Assembly (NCBI RefSeq): GCF_000002075.1
Contig: NW_004797273.1
Coordinates: 514,310-578,309 of the forward strand
Length of the DNA stretch: 64,000 nucleotides
Source: Aplysia californica
Lineage: Eukaryota; Mollusca; Gastropoda; Aplysiida; Aplysiidae
Reading direction: 5' to 3'
How positions within the stretch are numbered: the first letter of the stretch is position 1; each line of letters starts with the position of its first letter. Shown here one piece after another: positions 1-10,390 of the stretch. A model generated the notes under the pieces. The model was not told where the DNA came from. It searched no databases and saw only the letters and a program-made list of their open reading frames with translations. Made by a program: the position numbers and the translations under genes.

Positions 1-345
1 AGACACAAAAAAACAACAGCAAAATAAAAAAACAAAACAAAACAACAGCACTAACAAATTTAAAACTCCAACACTAAAAATAGAACTTATTTATTATCTT
101 TCATATACTTTTATTATTCTATTTTAATGTTGAAAAGAGATTGTGTCCTCTCACTCACATATTTTAAGTCAAGGATGGTCTGATGCGAATAAGATCTCTA
201 ACATTGCACCCAAAAAGGTACACGGGACAAAAGCAAATAAAGACAATACGAGACAAAACAAAACAAAAACAAAACAAGACGAAACAAGACAAATCAAGAC
301 AAAACGAGACAAAACAAAACAAAAATAAGACAAAAATAAACAAAA
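1..345. repeat. A-rich low-complexity DNA with ACAAA-type runs
   Basis: The plus strand is built largely of A and C in short units such as AAAAC and GACAA, densest from about 237 to 345. Open frames across it are artefacts of the composition. The part from 171 onward is the first copy of a direct repeat seen again at 2416. Confidence 0.75.
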
Positions 346-2310
346 TCAACCTGCCACCTGACACAGTATTGTTGTCTCCCCTCCCAACCAGAGCAAACCA
401 TTGAAGCTTCTTGGAACTTATTATTTTTTAAAATGGAATTCATGTTGCGTTTTACATTTTATCGTAGTCTGTGACACGGCCTGCAATTTCAACGGACAAA
501 CCACTACTGGGGATTTCAAGAACACAGCCTCTTCCCCACACACTAAAAGCATTTTCAATAGGGAAACAATCCCGGACATTTGATGGCCTGAGTACTCGAA
601 AATCATGCTCATTCATCATCACTATCAGTTCCGTAGTATTGTCAACGGTCGGGCGTCACGATTGACTTTCCACTAATCTCATTTCACCCCATTCTGTGGT
701 TGAACATAATATAGTTTCATATTGTTTCAGGCCTGTCCACTCTGACATGCTATCCTCCCATCTTTTCTTCCGTGTTCTTCTCATTCTGCATGCTAGTACT
801 GTGCCCGGTATGACATCATGATATCATGAACATATTTGTGAAGTTGTGTTGAAGATAATTAAAGGTATAATGTATTTAAAAAATTGGAGAAGATCAGTTT
901 GGTCTCAGGTCTAGGATAGTTCTTATGCATGACAACAATGGCCAGGGGCGAAGGCTGACTTGTTTGACAGGGTAATCAAAGTGAAACAAGGAATCAGATA
1001 GAGATGAGGTCATACACGAATAGGTTTCATACATTGGGAACATAATAAATAAAACTTCTCACTCGAGGCGGCATCACTGAGTTGGGAATGAAAACAAATC
1101 TTGAATTCATATTGTATGTTCAACGCCACAATAGTCGGGAAAATACCTCATTAAATATCTATTCCCACTTTGGGTAAAACGTACTCATACTCATACATTT
1201 TTATCGTGCTGTGGGAATAATGGTCTCAAGATTTTCTAACACTGCATTTAACTAAAGATAAGAAACAGAGATGAAAATACTACAAATGTATAATAATACA
1301 TGGCAATTATCAATCTGCTTTCAAATTTGGCTGGCTTTCTCCAGCCTTTCGCGGCTAGGAGCCGGTGCCATAATCAGGTCATGATCTGCTACATAGAGCG
1401 GCGAACAGTCGAAAGTAAAAACAAAAACAAAGCAACAACAACAGCAACAAAAACAAGCACTCATAGCAACCATGCGATTACTAGGAGCTAGTTCCCCTCT
1501 CCGTTTTTAGGTAGACTCAGTTTAATAGTTAGCTTACATAATCAGCTCTCGTGACTGCTTATGAGAGTGGCCCGAAAGGGAGGAACAAGACATTTATGTG
1601 GCAATGAAAGTTTTGAATATTGTGCACACGTTCTCTTCACCATTTTGAAGTAGACTCTACAACTCTAATTGTGAGCTTACATAGTTAGACTTTGACCACT
1701 TCGCTGCCAAACCCGAGAATGAGTTATGGAGCATGTCTAAGAGTAAAAGCGCATTCCTGCGTTTCACAAATCCCAGTTTATTAGACATGAGAATTCATTG
1801 AAGGCTACTTTTTTTTTTGAAGTAAGTGGTTTGGTCACGTCGCTGTCCCCTCTCAGCCGCCGACGTTATCGACCCCACAATGTTAGCGACAGTGAGCTGA
1901 TCTCGTGGAGACATTTGTGCTTAATAAACACTGTCCTTCCCTTCCCACTCTCAAAATCATTTGACAAAATTTTATCTCAGCCTCTCGAACTTGGTGGACT
2001 AGATGAAGAAAAACTAATTACCTACATTTAGAGATTAAAATGAGAACGTCTAAACATGCAGAAATAAGACCGGTAAGTGAAAAAAATAACCGGAGCATTA
2101 ATAGAATTGGGACGATTGTCTTCTATCAACAAGCGCCTTTAAGTATATTGGAAAGTATAGTCTATTGGAATTAAGCTTATGAGATTTGGCATGGCGTATG
2201 CAACAATATAAAACCCATGAAATTAATAATTGTTTTAATTTTTTTATGTTAAAATATAATAAGTAATTGAATTCGCACCCCAGCAACTGCATACTTTGTA
2301 TGACCGTCTT
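346..2310. other. No recognisable gene
   Basis: I see no exon with plausible splice signals and no recognised protein similarity on either strand. Short related segments around 1510-1545 and 1650-1690 share GTAGACTC and AGCTTACATA words, suggesting old repeat fragments. Confidence 0.5.
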
Positions 2311-2341
2311 ATAGAGGTGGCCGTCAGGGCAGGTTCGACTG
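2311..2341 (-). mobile_element. Solo terminus of a pogo/Tigger-like DNA transposon
   Basis: Read on the minus strand the segment begins CAGTCGAACCTGCCCTGACG and is bordered by TA at 2342-2343, as expected for Tc1/mariner-pogo termini. Related termini occur near 35069 and 55968. No matching opposite end was found nearby, so this is a fragment. Confidence 0.5.
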
Positions 2342-2415
2342 TATATGACACAATGCACAAGAGCAGCTAGAGGCCGTAAACAGTGGCGGGTCATCGACGT
2401 ACGTCAGCTACTGAC

Positions 2416-2493
2416 AAGGATTGTCTGATACGAATAAGATCTCTAATATGGCACCCAAAAAAAGGCACACGAGACAAAAACAAAACAAGACAA
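2416..2493 (+). repeat. Second copy of a direct repeat paired with 171-236
   Basis: Both copies read AAGGATxGTCTGATxCGAAT, continue into a shared stretch with CACCCAAAAA, and run into ACAAA-rich sequence. The copies lie about 2.2 kb apart in the same orientation. They are probably two insertions of one short interspersed element. Confidence 0.6.
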
Positions 2494-2704
2494 GAAATTT
2501 TATAAAACCTCCAGGGAATTCCAACCTTGATGTACTCGTTTTATAACTCGTATAGTACATCTTATTATGGATGCATGTGGGAGTTGACGTACTTTGCTAA
2601 CCAGCAAACAGTGAACGCTGAGTTATCATGATTATCTTCCCCTGTCTACTATAGGGAATACCATATTATTATATTTGCTCTTTGCTCATCTTAAAGCAGG
2701 GCAG

Positions 2705-2778
2705 TGGGTGGTTGGTGGGTTTTCTGGTGTGGTTTGCTCCTTTTTTCCTATCAAGCATCTATTGTCCTGATCTCTTCT

Positions 2779-2837
<59 letters not shown>

Positions 2838-2930
2838 TGTGTTTGTTACTCTTTTGTAACACCTCTAATCTACGGCACTTAAACGACCTTTTGTGTTGAA
2901 CATGCCTTAAAATTCTAACTAAAACCAAAC
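2705..2930 (+). mobile_element. SINE-A copy with an internal TG expansion
   Basis: This copy has the family order: GGGTGGTTGGTGGG start, a TGGTGTGGTTTGCTCC block, a pyrimidine-rich middle, TGTAACACCTCTAATC, then a GGCACTT tail ending in CTAACTAAAACC. A (TG)n run of about 50 bp at 2786-2836 lies in the middle. SINE-A is my working name for a family of about 180 bp with around ten copies here. Confidence 0.7.
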
Positions 2931-3649
2931 TAAAACAGAACCGACCACTAAACCGTTTGGTCTAACACACCCAAAACTATCTATACTTCGCACCAACCTT
3001 AAGGCTTTCTCTTTCTTTCAGTCTCGCTTACGCAATATAGCTTGTTAGTGAAAACCTGCCAGACAAGAATTGTTGTCAGGTTACGCTACAAGTGAGAGAA
3101 AACAATTTTACAATGATTTATATAAGCTGCGAGTCTATTCTAATATTTTTAAAAGATATTTTTAGTAAGTGTTTTACGCACTTGCTGTCAATAATCAAGT
3201 CATAAGGAAAGTGTGAATAATCCCCATAGGGTTTTACCAGCTGTAAGATTTTCCTCACCTTTTAATCACAAATGCAGGCATAGAATAACAGCAGAGGAAC
3301 CCCCCCCCACCCCCACCCCCCCGGATCTTTTACCTCTTACCTCAGCACCCTGGTTTCAAACGCTGTACAACTTTATCGGGCTTTCGTTTTCACATACTTG
3401 TTGACTGGTTACGCATTAAAATGTATCATTTACACGTCACGTCTGCATTATTATGTGAAAAATATTTAGTTTAAAAGATTTATTGTGCACGCGTATATTA
3501 TTTGAACACTCTAAACTGAACGTATTAAAAATTTGTGAGAGTGTGCGTGCCAGTGTATGAGAGGAAACGTGAGAAACGTTAAATTTCCGATTTCGTTGAG
3601 GTGTTGGTGAAGACGGAGGATGGAAAATAATGAGCTGTATGAATGCAAT
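2931..3649. other. No recognisable gene
   Basis: Ordinary AT-rich sequence with a C-rich run near 3300-3325. Nothing coding was seen. Confidence 0.5.
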
Positions 3650-3679
3650 TATTCTTATTCTTATTCTTATTCTTATTCT
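3650..3679 (+). repeat. TTATTC hexanucleotide microsatellite
   Basis: Five perfect TTATTC units lie just before the 5' end of the LINE remnant. The LINE's 3' side also runs into TTATTATT-type sequence near 5486-5515, so the array may be a target feature or the tail of an earlier insertion. Confidence 0.8.
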
Positions 3680-4124
3680 ACTTGTAGGATGAACGGGCGC
3701 ACTGGTTCTCCCACAGACTCCTAAATCTCACATAAGTGGCTCCAAGAGCAATACCAGGGACCTCGCCTCAGCAGGCGTGCCAAACCGTGTCAGTGTTGTG
3801 TGATGTTAACACGGCATCACTGGGCGTAATCACAAGATGCGGTGACCGGCCAGGGCGGAAAAAAGTTCCCGGATGAGCCTAACAGCTTCGTGTTCGAGAC
3901 CAAGGCGAGCCACCGGGTGGAAGGATTTCGGCTGTGACCTGGCATGGAGAGGGATGGGCTCTACCATGCAACATTGCCCAAGAAACGCCAATGAAGATAA
4001 CAACCAAAAAGAATCCCACATCGCCCAGAACAAGGACCACCTCTTACGTTGATGGTCACCAGGACAAGAGAGGAAACCATGCTATTGGAAGACCAACAAA
4101 AGTGTACGTGCCAGAGAAAACATC

Positions 4125-4812
4125 GTCATTGGCACGTGGCATGTGAGAACCTTGAGAGATGCAGGGAAGGTTGAGGAACTAGAGAACGAAATGAAAAGAT
4201 ACCGTTGGAACATCTTGGAACTGTATGAGTTACGATAGAAGAACTTCAGAGAAACATCAACCACAGAATAATGGCATAAACTATACTGCAGTGGCAAAGA
4301 AGACCGCCATGAATATGGAGATGGAATACTCATTCATAAAGACACTATGAATGCCGTCTTGGGTTGCCGACTAGTTTCCTGCCGACTCATGGCCATACGT
4401 TTGAAAGCATCACCATTAAACATCACTGTCATCCAAGCATATGCACCAATCACAGCACATGACGATGAAGAAGTGGAGGATTTCTACATCCAACTCCAAG
4501 AAGTACTGGACAAAACACTAAAAAAGGATATCATTGTGGTAAAGACTGGGGAGGAATCTGCGGACCCTACTGCAACGCCAATACCAGAGACAAAGGTTTA
4601 CGGCTCCTGTAACTTGCCAGCTATAACGTCCTTGAGCTACTAAACACTTTTGGCCCACATAAGGCGTCAAGGAGATGGTTTCCTCTCCATCTCCAAGCGG
4701 AGATTTACACCAAAAGACTACATCATGGTTAAGCGTCGCTTTCAAAGCAGTATCAACATTGCCAAGACCTGAAGTTTTCCAGGAGCAGACATCGGCAGTG
4801 ATCACAACCTTG
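4125..4812 (+). pseudogene. Decayed RTE endonuclease domain
   Basis: Fragments match an exonuclease-endonuclease-phosphatase fold: GTWHVRTL near 4131, RYRWNIL near 4190, SVLGCR-like AVLGCRLVSCRL near 4350, ITVIQAYAP near 4420, DYIMVKRRFQSSINIAKT near 4720 and GADIGSDHNLVLM near 4790. The final SDH is the expected catalytic motif. Frame changes and stops interrupt it, for example around 4230, 4545-4640 and 4770. Confidence 0.8.
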
Positions 4813-4814
4813 TC

Positions 4815-5475
4815 TTGATGGTATTCTCACTGCGTCAGGTCAACAACCAGAGGCTTGAGACAGTACGCAGCTTCAAATACCTGGGTGCAATTGCCACAGA
4901 CGAAGGATCAAAACCAGAATTACTCTCCAGAATAGCGCAAACTTCAGTAGCAATGACCAAGTTGAAAACCATCTGGAACGACAGAAGCATCACCATCAGA
5001 TCAAAGATCAGACTGATGAGTTCCCTGGTTCTGTCAATATTTCTGTATGCATGTGAATCCTGGACCTTAAATTATGAAGATTTTGAAAGATCAAAGCCTT
5101 TGGGACGAGATGCTTCTGAAAAATCCTTGGTATGTCATGCAAATATCACATCTCAAATGATGAAGTCAAACAACGGATCAAAAATGCAATTGGACCACAT
5201 GCTGACCTTCTCACTTTGGTCAGGAAACACAAAATGCAATGGTATGGACACATCGCCCGTTATCTGGCCTTGCCAAGATGATCCTGAAAGGCAGCGTCCA
5301 GGGAAAAAGGAACAGAGGCAGGCTGAAGAAGAGTTGGGAGGGCAACATCAGGGAATGGACAGGCCTGGTCCTCAAAGACACGCTCAAGAAAGCTGAAGAC
5401 CGGAAGGAGTGGAGGAAGCTGGTTGCCATATCTTCAAAAGCGCCCCGACGGACATCCAGTCTACGGGATATGTGA
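4815..5475 (+). pseudogene. RTE reverse transcriptase C-terminal remnant
   Basis: The frame opening at 4815 contains VRSFKYLGAIATDEGSKPE, KLKTIWNDRSITIRSKIRLM and SIFLYACESWTL, which are hallmarks of the region after the reverse transcriptase in RTE LINEs. After about 5080 the matching reading frame shifts; the end is in the frame covering 5239-5475, with LAKMILKGSVQGKRNRGR and EWTGLVLKDTLKKAEDRKEW. It is a pseudogene without a catalytic core. Confidence 0.85.
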
Positions 5476-5544
5476 AGGTGTGATTCTTATTATTATTCTC
5501 ATTTTTATCCTTATTTAAGGGTAGCAATCTATAGGGCTAGTCAG

Positions 5545-5745
5545 GGGGCTCTCGTGGTTAAGGTGTTCACCTCTCATTTAATAGGTCCCGGGTTCGAATC
5601 AAGATAGCGACGGAAGAGTAGTCTTCGACCGCCACCCAGGCAAATTCAAAATTTCCCACCAACTGAAAATGTTTGGTGCGTCCCGCGCGCTCATATGACC
5701 GTATGCAGTTGCGAGCGCCGTAAAACACAATTTAAAAAAAAATGA
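5545..5745 (+). mobile_element. SINE-B: tRNA-headed SINE
   Basis: The head has an A-box-like CTCGTGGTTAAGGTG and a strong B box, CGGGTTCGAATC, near 5588-5600. The body follows, and the tail carries GCGCTCATATGACC and GTTGCGAGCGCCGTAAAAC, whose GCGCTC and GAGCGC arms can pair. It ends in A-rich sequence. The tail matches the 3' end of SINE-A, implying that both families are copied by the same LINE machinery. Confidence 0.75.
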
Positions 5746-6142
5746 AAACAATAATTTAGAAAAAGGACTAGCCATGCGTGGTGGGGTCAAGGGTATAAAA
5801 TTTCACACCTCCCAATTGCTATTCTAGCTGCTCTGATAAAATGGGATCCGTCAATTATACTTATTATTCTCTCCAGCGCTTTCATCTTTTGGGGGCAACT
5901 GTTTGATCAATTACAAAGAAAAAAATATAAAATCGATCGAGCGTCTCCTATATATTTATCCTTGGCCCCCAACAACCGATGTACATGTTATAAGCTAATA
6001 AGCACAATCAACCAATGCCATCTCTCCCTCACATGTAATAGAGCGGTTCGGGGAATTTTTTTTCTCGACTGGCGGTACGATCAGGTCAGCGGGAAGTGGT
6101 CAAATTTCACACTGCTTCTGTCTATCCAAGTCAGTTTCTGTT
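5746..6142. other. No recognisable gene
   Basis: AT-rich sequence without a recognised exon or repeat. Confidence 0.45.
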
Positions 6143-6233
6143 TGTTTTAGTAATGAAGGAGGATAAACAAGGGTGAAAGATCTCTGATAGGAAAGAAGGA
6201 GCAAACCGCACAAGAGCACTCGCCAACTACCCA
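6143..6233 (-). mobile_element. Truncated SINE-A copy
   Basis: A short piece of the tail (GTTTTAGTAA) is joined directly to the family head region GGAAAGAAGGAGCAAACC and CGCCAACTACCCA. The central block and GGCACTT tail hairpin are deleted. Confidence 0.6.
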
Positions 6234-7110
6234 AGGCAGTTTCTGTGCCGGCGCTCTTTAAAGACAAGTGAGATCTACACCCACACCGCATGATTGGAGG
6301 GCGCCACTAGTAGCAGGTCCTACTTTTTTTTACTTTCCCTCTGTTATTTCTATCTGTCTGCCTTGCTTTTTCCTGACACTATTAAATGACCATAATTATG
6401 CAAATGTGCTTCTCTTTTCTCAAGCAAACATTATACACACTACCCTGACCAATTGCACCGTTCAGGACCAATTGCACCGTTCAGGGCTCACATGGTTTGG
6501 TTTGGGGAGGGGGTGGGGTGGTAACAGTTATCCAAAACCGCACCCACCCCTCGCCTAGACGCGTGGTGTAAATGTGAGAGCCAGTGGAGCGAAACTTAGG
6601 CGTTTTGTTTCAAAAGAGTGTTGACTAAGCAAAGCGTTTGTTGGCTTCGAAAGGCCAAAGCCCTCAGAGAGGAAGGAATTGTTTTGTCTGGTTGTGGTCA
6701 AGCTTTCCGTCTTGGGTGTACTGTGGAATAATTGTCAAAGGAAGAGCGGAACGATTACATAATGACAAGTTTCCGTCTTGGACATTTTTTCCGTATTAAA
6801 GAGGTTATCATGGCACGTTGGACTGAAAATGATGAAATGCGTCATGTTACGATGCTGTTCTCGTGGAATACTGACTTTATTCTGTGCCCTTTTCTGACTT
6901 CCCAAAAAGAGACTGGCTTAGATTTTTCATAGAGATATTTTTCCATTTTTAGTTTCAACGTCACCGAATACGCATAGGTTCAGTGGGAAAATGACAAATG
7001 TCATGAACTTGTCCTACAGCAAGGATAGTTCATTAGTTCTCTTCCATTGTTTAGTTCCCATCTGTCTGCTAAAAAAAATCAATACAACGAATGTCACACC
7101 ACCGAGACAG
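6234..7110. other. No recognisable gene
   Basis: The only structure noted is a short tandem duplication of ACCAATTGCACCGTTCAGG near 6448-6486. No coding feature was supported. Confidence 0.45.
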
Positions 7111-7111
7111 C

Positions 7112-7151
<40 letters not shown>

Positions 7152-7275
7152 CACACACACACACACAGAGAGATAGAGTGAAAGAGAGAGAAAGAGAGAG
7201 AGAGATAGATAGAGGGAGAGAGAAAGAGAGAGATAGAGAGAGAGAGAAAGAGAGAGAGAGAAAGAGAGAGAGAGG
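7111..7275. repeat. Compound CA then GA microsatellite
   Basis: A (CA)n run of about 60 bp passes into about 105 bp of (GA)n with scattered T substitutions, followed by a C-rich run at 7291-7308. Long open frames across it in several phases are artefacts. Confidence 0.9.
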
Positions 7276-8779
7276 GGATAAATTGGTCCCCCGCTCCCCC
7301 CCCCCCCCAACGCCCTCACAACGCGCCTTTACCGTTATGAAAGTTGTCAGCTCAAGGCTATCCACACTATGAATTGCCTACATAATACATAATACAAGGT
7401 GATACCAACAACAACAAAAAACCCAACAAAACTGTAAAACTTTTTTTTTTTAATAGTTTCCTCCTTTCTGAAGTTTTGCGTTTCAAATTTGTACACAACA
7501 TTTGGAAGTCAAAAGGAATTTGTCTGATATTCATTTTAGATAAATCCACAGAACAGTTTTGCTCTACAGGGCGCGTTAAAAAAACCCAACCCATTTTCAG
7601 CCTTGCTCTCATTTTTTTGTAGCACGACGTACTAGTTTGAATTGGGCCTACCACAAAAAATCTCAACGATTGCGCCATATTGCAAACTACAGCAGTCTAA
7701 CAGGCCAACAGAAGTTTACAGATAGTTTTTCTCACGTTTCCTGTACCTGCTGAGATCATTGTTAAGATCAGTAAAAATCAGAGAGCTTTTTGTATTGAAT
7801 ATTTCCTCACCACAACTCATTTCGTAAGTTTCGCACAAGGTACGGAAATAATATTAAAGTGCCCTCAAGGACTTCTTTGATGTCAATGGTGGAAATGGTT
7901 CATCAGTTAGGACGTGTAAAGAATCAGAAAGGTCAAACACACACAGTTCGCACCTCTTTAAACGTCACCAGGGTGCGAATTCAGTAGATGCATCCTATGA
8001 GACGTCTGTCCGTAGACGATGCTTGCAGCAATGACTTCCCTACATCTCAACTCAACGGTCCGCTTTCTCAAGGCATCTGGTTCCTTGGCAAATCCCATAT
8101 TCACTTTTCAGGTTATATCAACTCCACAAATGCTGTCTACTTGGGCCCCCTTTTTGTCTCTAGAAACAGCTCCATACTGTAAGGTGTACAGCGTGAGTTG
8201 CTTTGAGAACTCATGGTTGAGAGGATCCTTGTGTTTGACCACCACTGAACATTACGACGATATGTTCAAATGTGTCGGATCCAAAGGAGGACATAGAGAC
8301 CATTTGTTCTCGGAATTCCACAATTAAAAAACAACAACAACTCTGCAGGAGAAAAGAAATATTGTTTAAAGGTTACAGGAATGGAAAGAATAGTTTTAAA
8401 AATAAAAGCAAAGGAAAAAACAAACAAACAAACGAACCAATCATTTCACGACTTTCCTTACCAGATCTTTTAAATTAGCGCATTTTTTCATTTATAGGTG
8501 GTTTTTATAAAAGCCATTTCCGTTTTCGAAAACAAGTTTATCCTTTGTGAATTTTATGTCAAACAAGTTCCTTTTGAATTAATTATATCTGTTCCAAATT
8601 ACAACATTTTAGTACAAATTTTGTGCGAGATATTTAGAAAAAAGGTTGTTTTTTTAAATCATCCTGAGTAAAATGAAATATTTCGCTGGAGAGAAAAGAA
8701 GGACACACCTCTCTGGCAAGAAGGAGTCAATTGAGTTGAGACCCTTGAAAACTCCATAAAACAACCCTAGTGCAAGAAC
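7276..8779. other. No recognisable gene
   Basis: Open frames at 7988-8327 and 7367-7678 have no recognised similarity and no splice support. I make no call. Confidence 0.45.
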
Positions 8780-8860
8780 ATCTTGTTGGGGATTCGAACC
8801 AGAACCGTCCGCTCCATAGTCCAGCCCAATATCAATTGAGATAAAGAAGCGCCAGGACTG
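8780..8860 (-). mobile_element. tRNA-derived SINE head
   Basis: On the minus strand a tRNA-like layout can be seen: TATCTCAATTGATA as a D-arm-like hairpin, then TGGACTATGGAGC, then a good B box in GGTTCTGGTTCGAATCCC. It lies next to SINE-A, and the acceptor stem is not clean, so it is a SINE head rather than a tRNA gene. Confidence 0.5.
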
Positions 8861-8874
8861 CCCTTTTTAAAAAG

Positions 8875-9043
8875 AGTTTTAGTAAGAGTTTTACGACACT
8901 TGCAACACAATAAGGTCATATAAGTGCCGCAGAATAGATTAAAAGAGAGTAACATACCCAAAAAAGAAGAAGGAGGGATAAGGACACAGATGTTTGATAG
9001 GGAAGAAGGAGCAAACCACACCAGAGCACCCGCCAACCACCCA
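8875..9043 (-). mobile_element. SINE-A copy, near full length
   Basis: Plus-strand order GTTTTAGTAAGAGTTTTACG, CACTTGCAACACAATAAGG, AAGTGCCG, GAGAGTAACATACC, AAGGAGCAAACCACACCAG and CGCCAACCACCCA. This is one of the better reference copies for the family. Confidence 0.75.
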
Positions 9044-9341
9044 CGGACTGCTCTTTGCAGATCAAGGTAAGTATAGTCTGTGTTTAAAAGCATACGCACT
9101 TCTACCCCCTCCCCCCCAAAGGAAAAAATAAATTAATTAAAAAATATAAAAAATCGCTCAGCTATCTCAGCTTACACACAAAAGAAATGAAACGACTGCA
9201 GTTTTTATCTGACATGACGTGACCACGGCATGATCCCAGTAGTCAATCATGTCTGGAAAACAGGCTTTATGTTTGTGTAGATTCTACAGGGCGAAACGTT
9301 TTTGACTGGCGACTGGTGATTTTATAAAAAAGGCTTAAGTT

Positions 9342-9516
9342 GGTTTTAGAAAGAGTTTTACGGCACTTGCCACACAATAAGGTCATGTAAAAGTCGAAGA
9401 CCAGAGGTGTTACAAGAGAGTAATAAACACAAAAAAGAGCGAGGAGGGATAAGGACAATAGATATTTCATCACGAAGGAAGGAGCAAACCACTCAAGAGC
9501 ACCCACTAACCACCCA
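9342..9516 (-). mobile_element. SINE-A copy, near full length
   Basis: Same order of blocks as the copy at 8875: GTTTTAGAAAGAGTTTTACG, GCCACACAATAAGGTCATG, AGAGGTGTTACAAGAGAG, GGAGCAAACCACTCAAGAGC and a CCACCCA end. It lies about 300 bp from the previous copy in the same orientation. Confidence 0.75.
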
Positions 9517-9618
9517 TTACAAAAAGATGAGGTGTATTTCCAACAGGTGATACTATTTGACTCGACACAAATAATGCAACCCGACGGGAGTGCAATGATT
9601 CCTGTGAAGGTCCTTTAC

Positions 9619-10390
9619 CGAATGCTGGACTTTATTGTGGCTGGGGTTTTGTAACTGGAGGAAAATGCACACTGACAAGACTAGTTTGTTTTAGTAGAGG
9701 TTTTACGGCGCTCGCAACTGCATAAGGTCATATGAGCGCCAAGGGGCGGATGTCAACAGAGAAGTCCTAACAGGGAATCAAGACTTACTCTGCTCATCTC
9801 TCTAGCTTCAACAGCACAAGGTCTGCTTCGACTATCAAGGCACCCCGGAAATAGCGGGTCACAAGAGCAGGACAAACATACAAAAGAAGTAGAGGAAAAT
9901 GACGATAGTAAGGATTAGTGGAAAGAAAAAGCAGCAGTTCACTGTTGTAGTTCAGGCACAGTTATGAGCATGACATTGTTGGATCAGCCCATTAACAATT
10001 CTACTGTGCGTTAGAGGGAGAACTCCCTTTTGGGAATGGCCTAAAGACACTTCAGTCAGTGGCACCGCCCCGATGGGTACTGACAAGACTACCTTGAGTT
10101 AAATGTAGCTGGGGGGGGGATGAATAATGGTAAGACTGCTGTGGCTAGGGTTATAAAATTATGCAGCTGGAGAAAACCACACAAAGACCCATCAGTTGGG
10201 CCTGCTTGTAGGAGAAGGTCATTGGTCATTGAACCGATTTGACGCCCCTTTCAACACTGTGAGGCGGGACCTCCGAATTTAACGCCAATGTCTACTACAG
10301 GACCGTGCCAAATAATGGAGAACCTTCAAACACGTGGGATTCAAACCAATGACATTCTCTTCAGGGTGCGAGATCAACCGTTGATGTACA
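9619..10390 (-). repeat. Composite repeat with SINE-B tail and tRNA-like head
   Basis: The left part (about 9689-9752) is a SINE-B tail in minus orientation, with GGCGCTCGCAACTGCATAAGG and GAGCGCC arms. The right end (about 10330-10385) holds a reversed B-box-like GGTTTGAATCCC. Between them, two related segments near 9637-9685 and 10138-10190 share GTGGCT and GCTGGAG-type words. It may be one long SINE-B copy with insertions. Confidence 0.4.

Larger units (their letters stand above)
3686..5480 (+). mobile_element. RTE-clade LINE remnant with internal deletion
   Basis: A 5' leader (about 3686-4124) is followed by endonuclease-like sequence and then directly by the C-terminal end of the reverse-transcriptase ORF. 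The protein pieces resemble the 'craniofacial development protein 2-like' proteins, which are RTE/BovB-type LINE products. The central reverse transcriptase with its catalytic YADD region is absent, so roughly 1-2 kb has been lost between the two halves. The 3' end at about 5475 passes into TTATT-rich sequence, as is common for RTE elements. In-frame stops and frame changes show it is dead. Confidence 0.85.

Noticed and set aside
2682-2928. Frames with Cys-Val or Thr-His runs
   Set aside because: Produced by the TG run inside a SINE-A copy.
4082-4333. 83-codon minus-strand frame
   Set aside because: Antisense to the LINE endonuclease region, no similarity of its own.
7014-7372. Overlapping 93-103-codon frames on both strands
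   Set aside because: They lie across a CA/GA microsatellite, which is open in most phases.
8780-8860. Possible tRNA gene
   Set aside because: The B box is good, but the acceptor stem and D-arm do not fold cleanly and SINE sequence is adjacent; treated as a SINE head. The same applies to the heads at 5545, 20850, 42919, 50985 and 61907.
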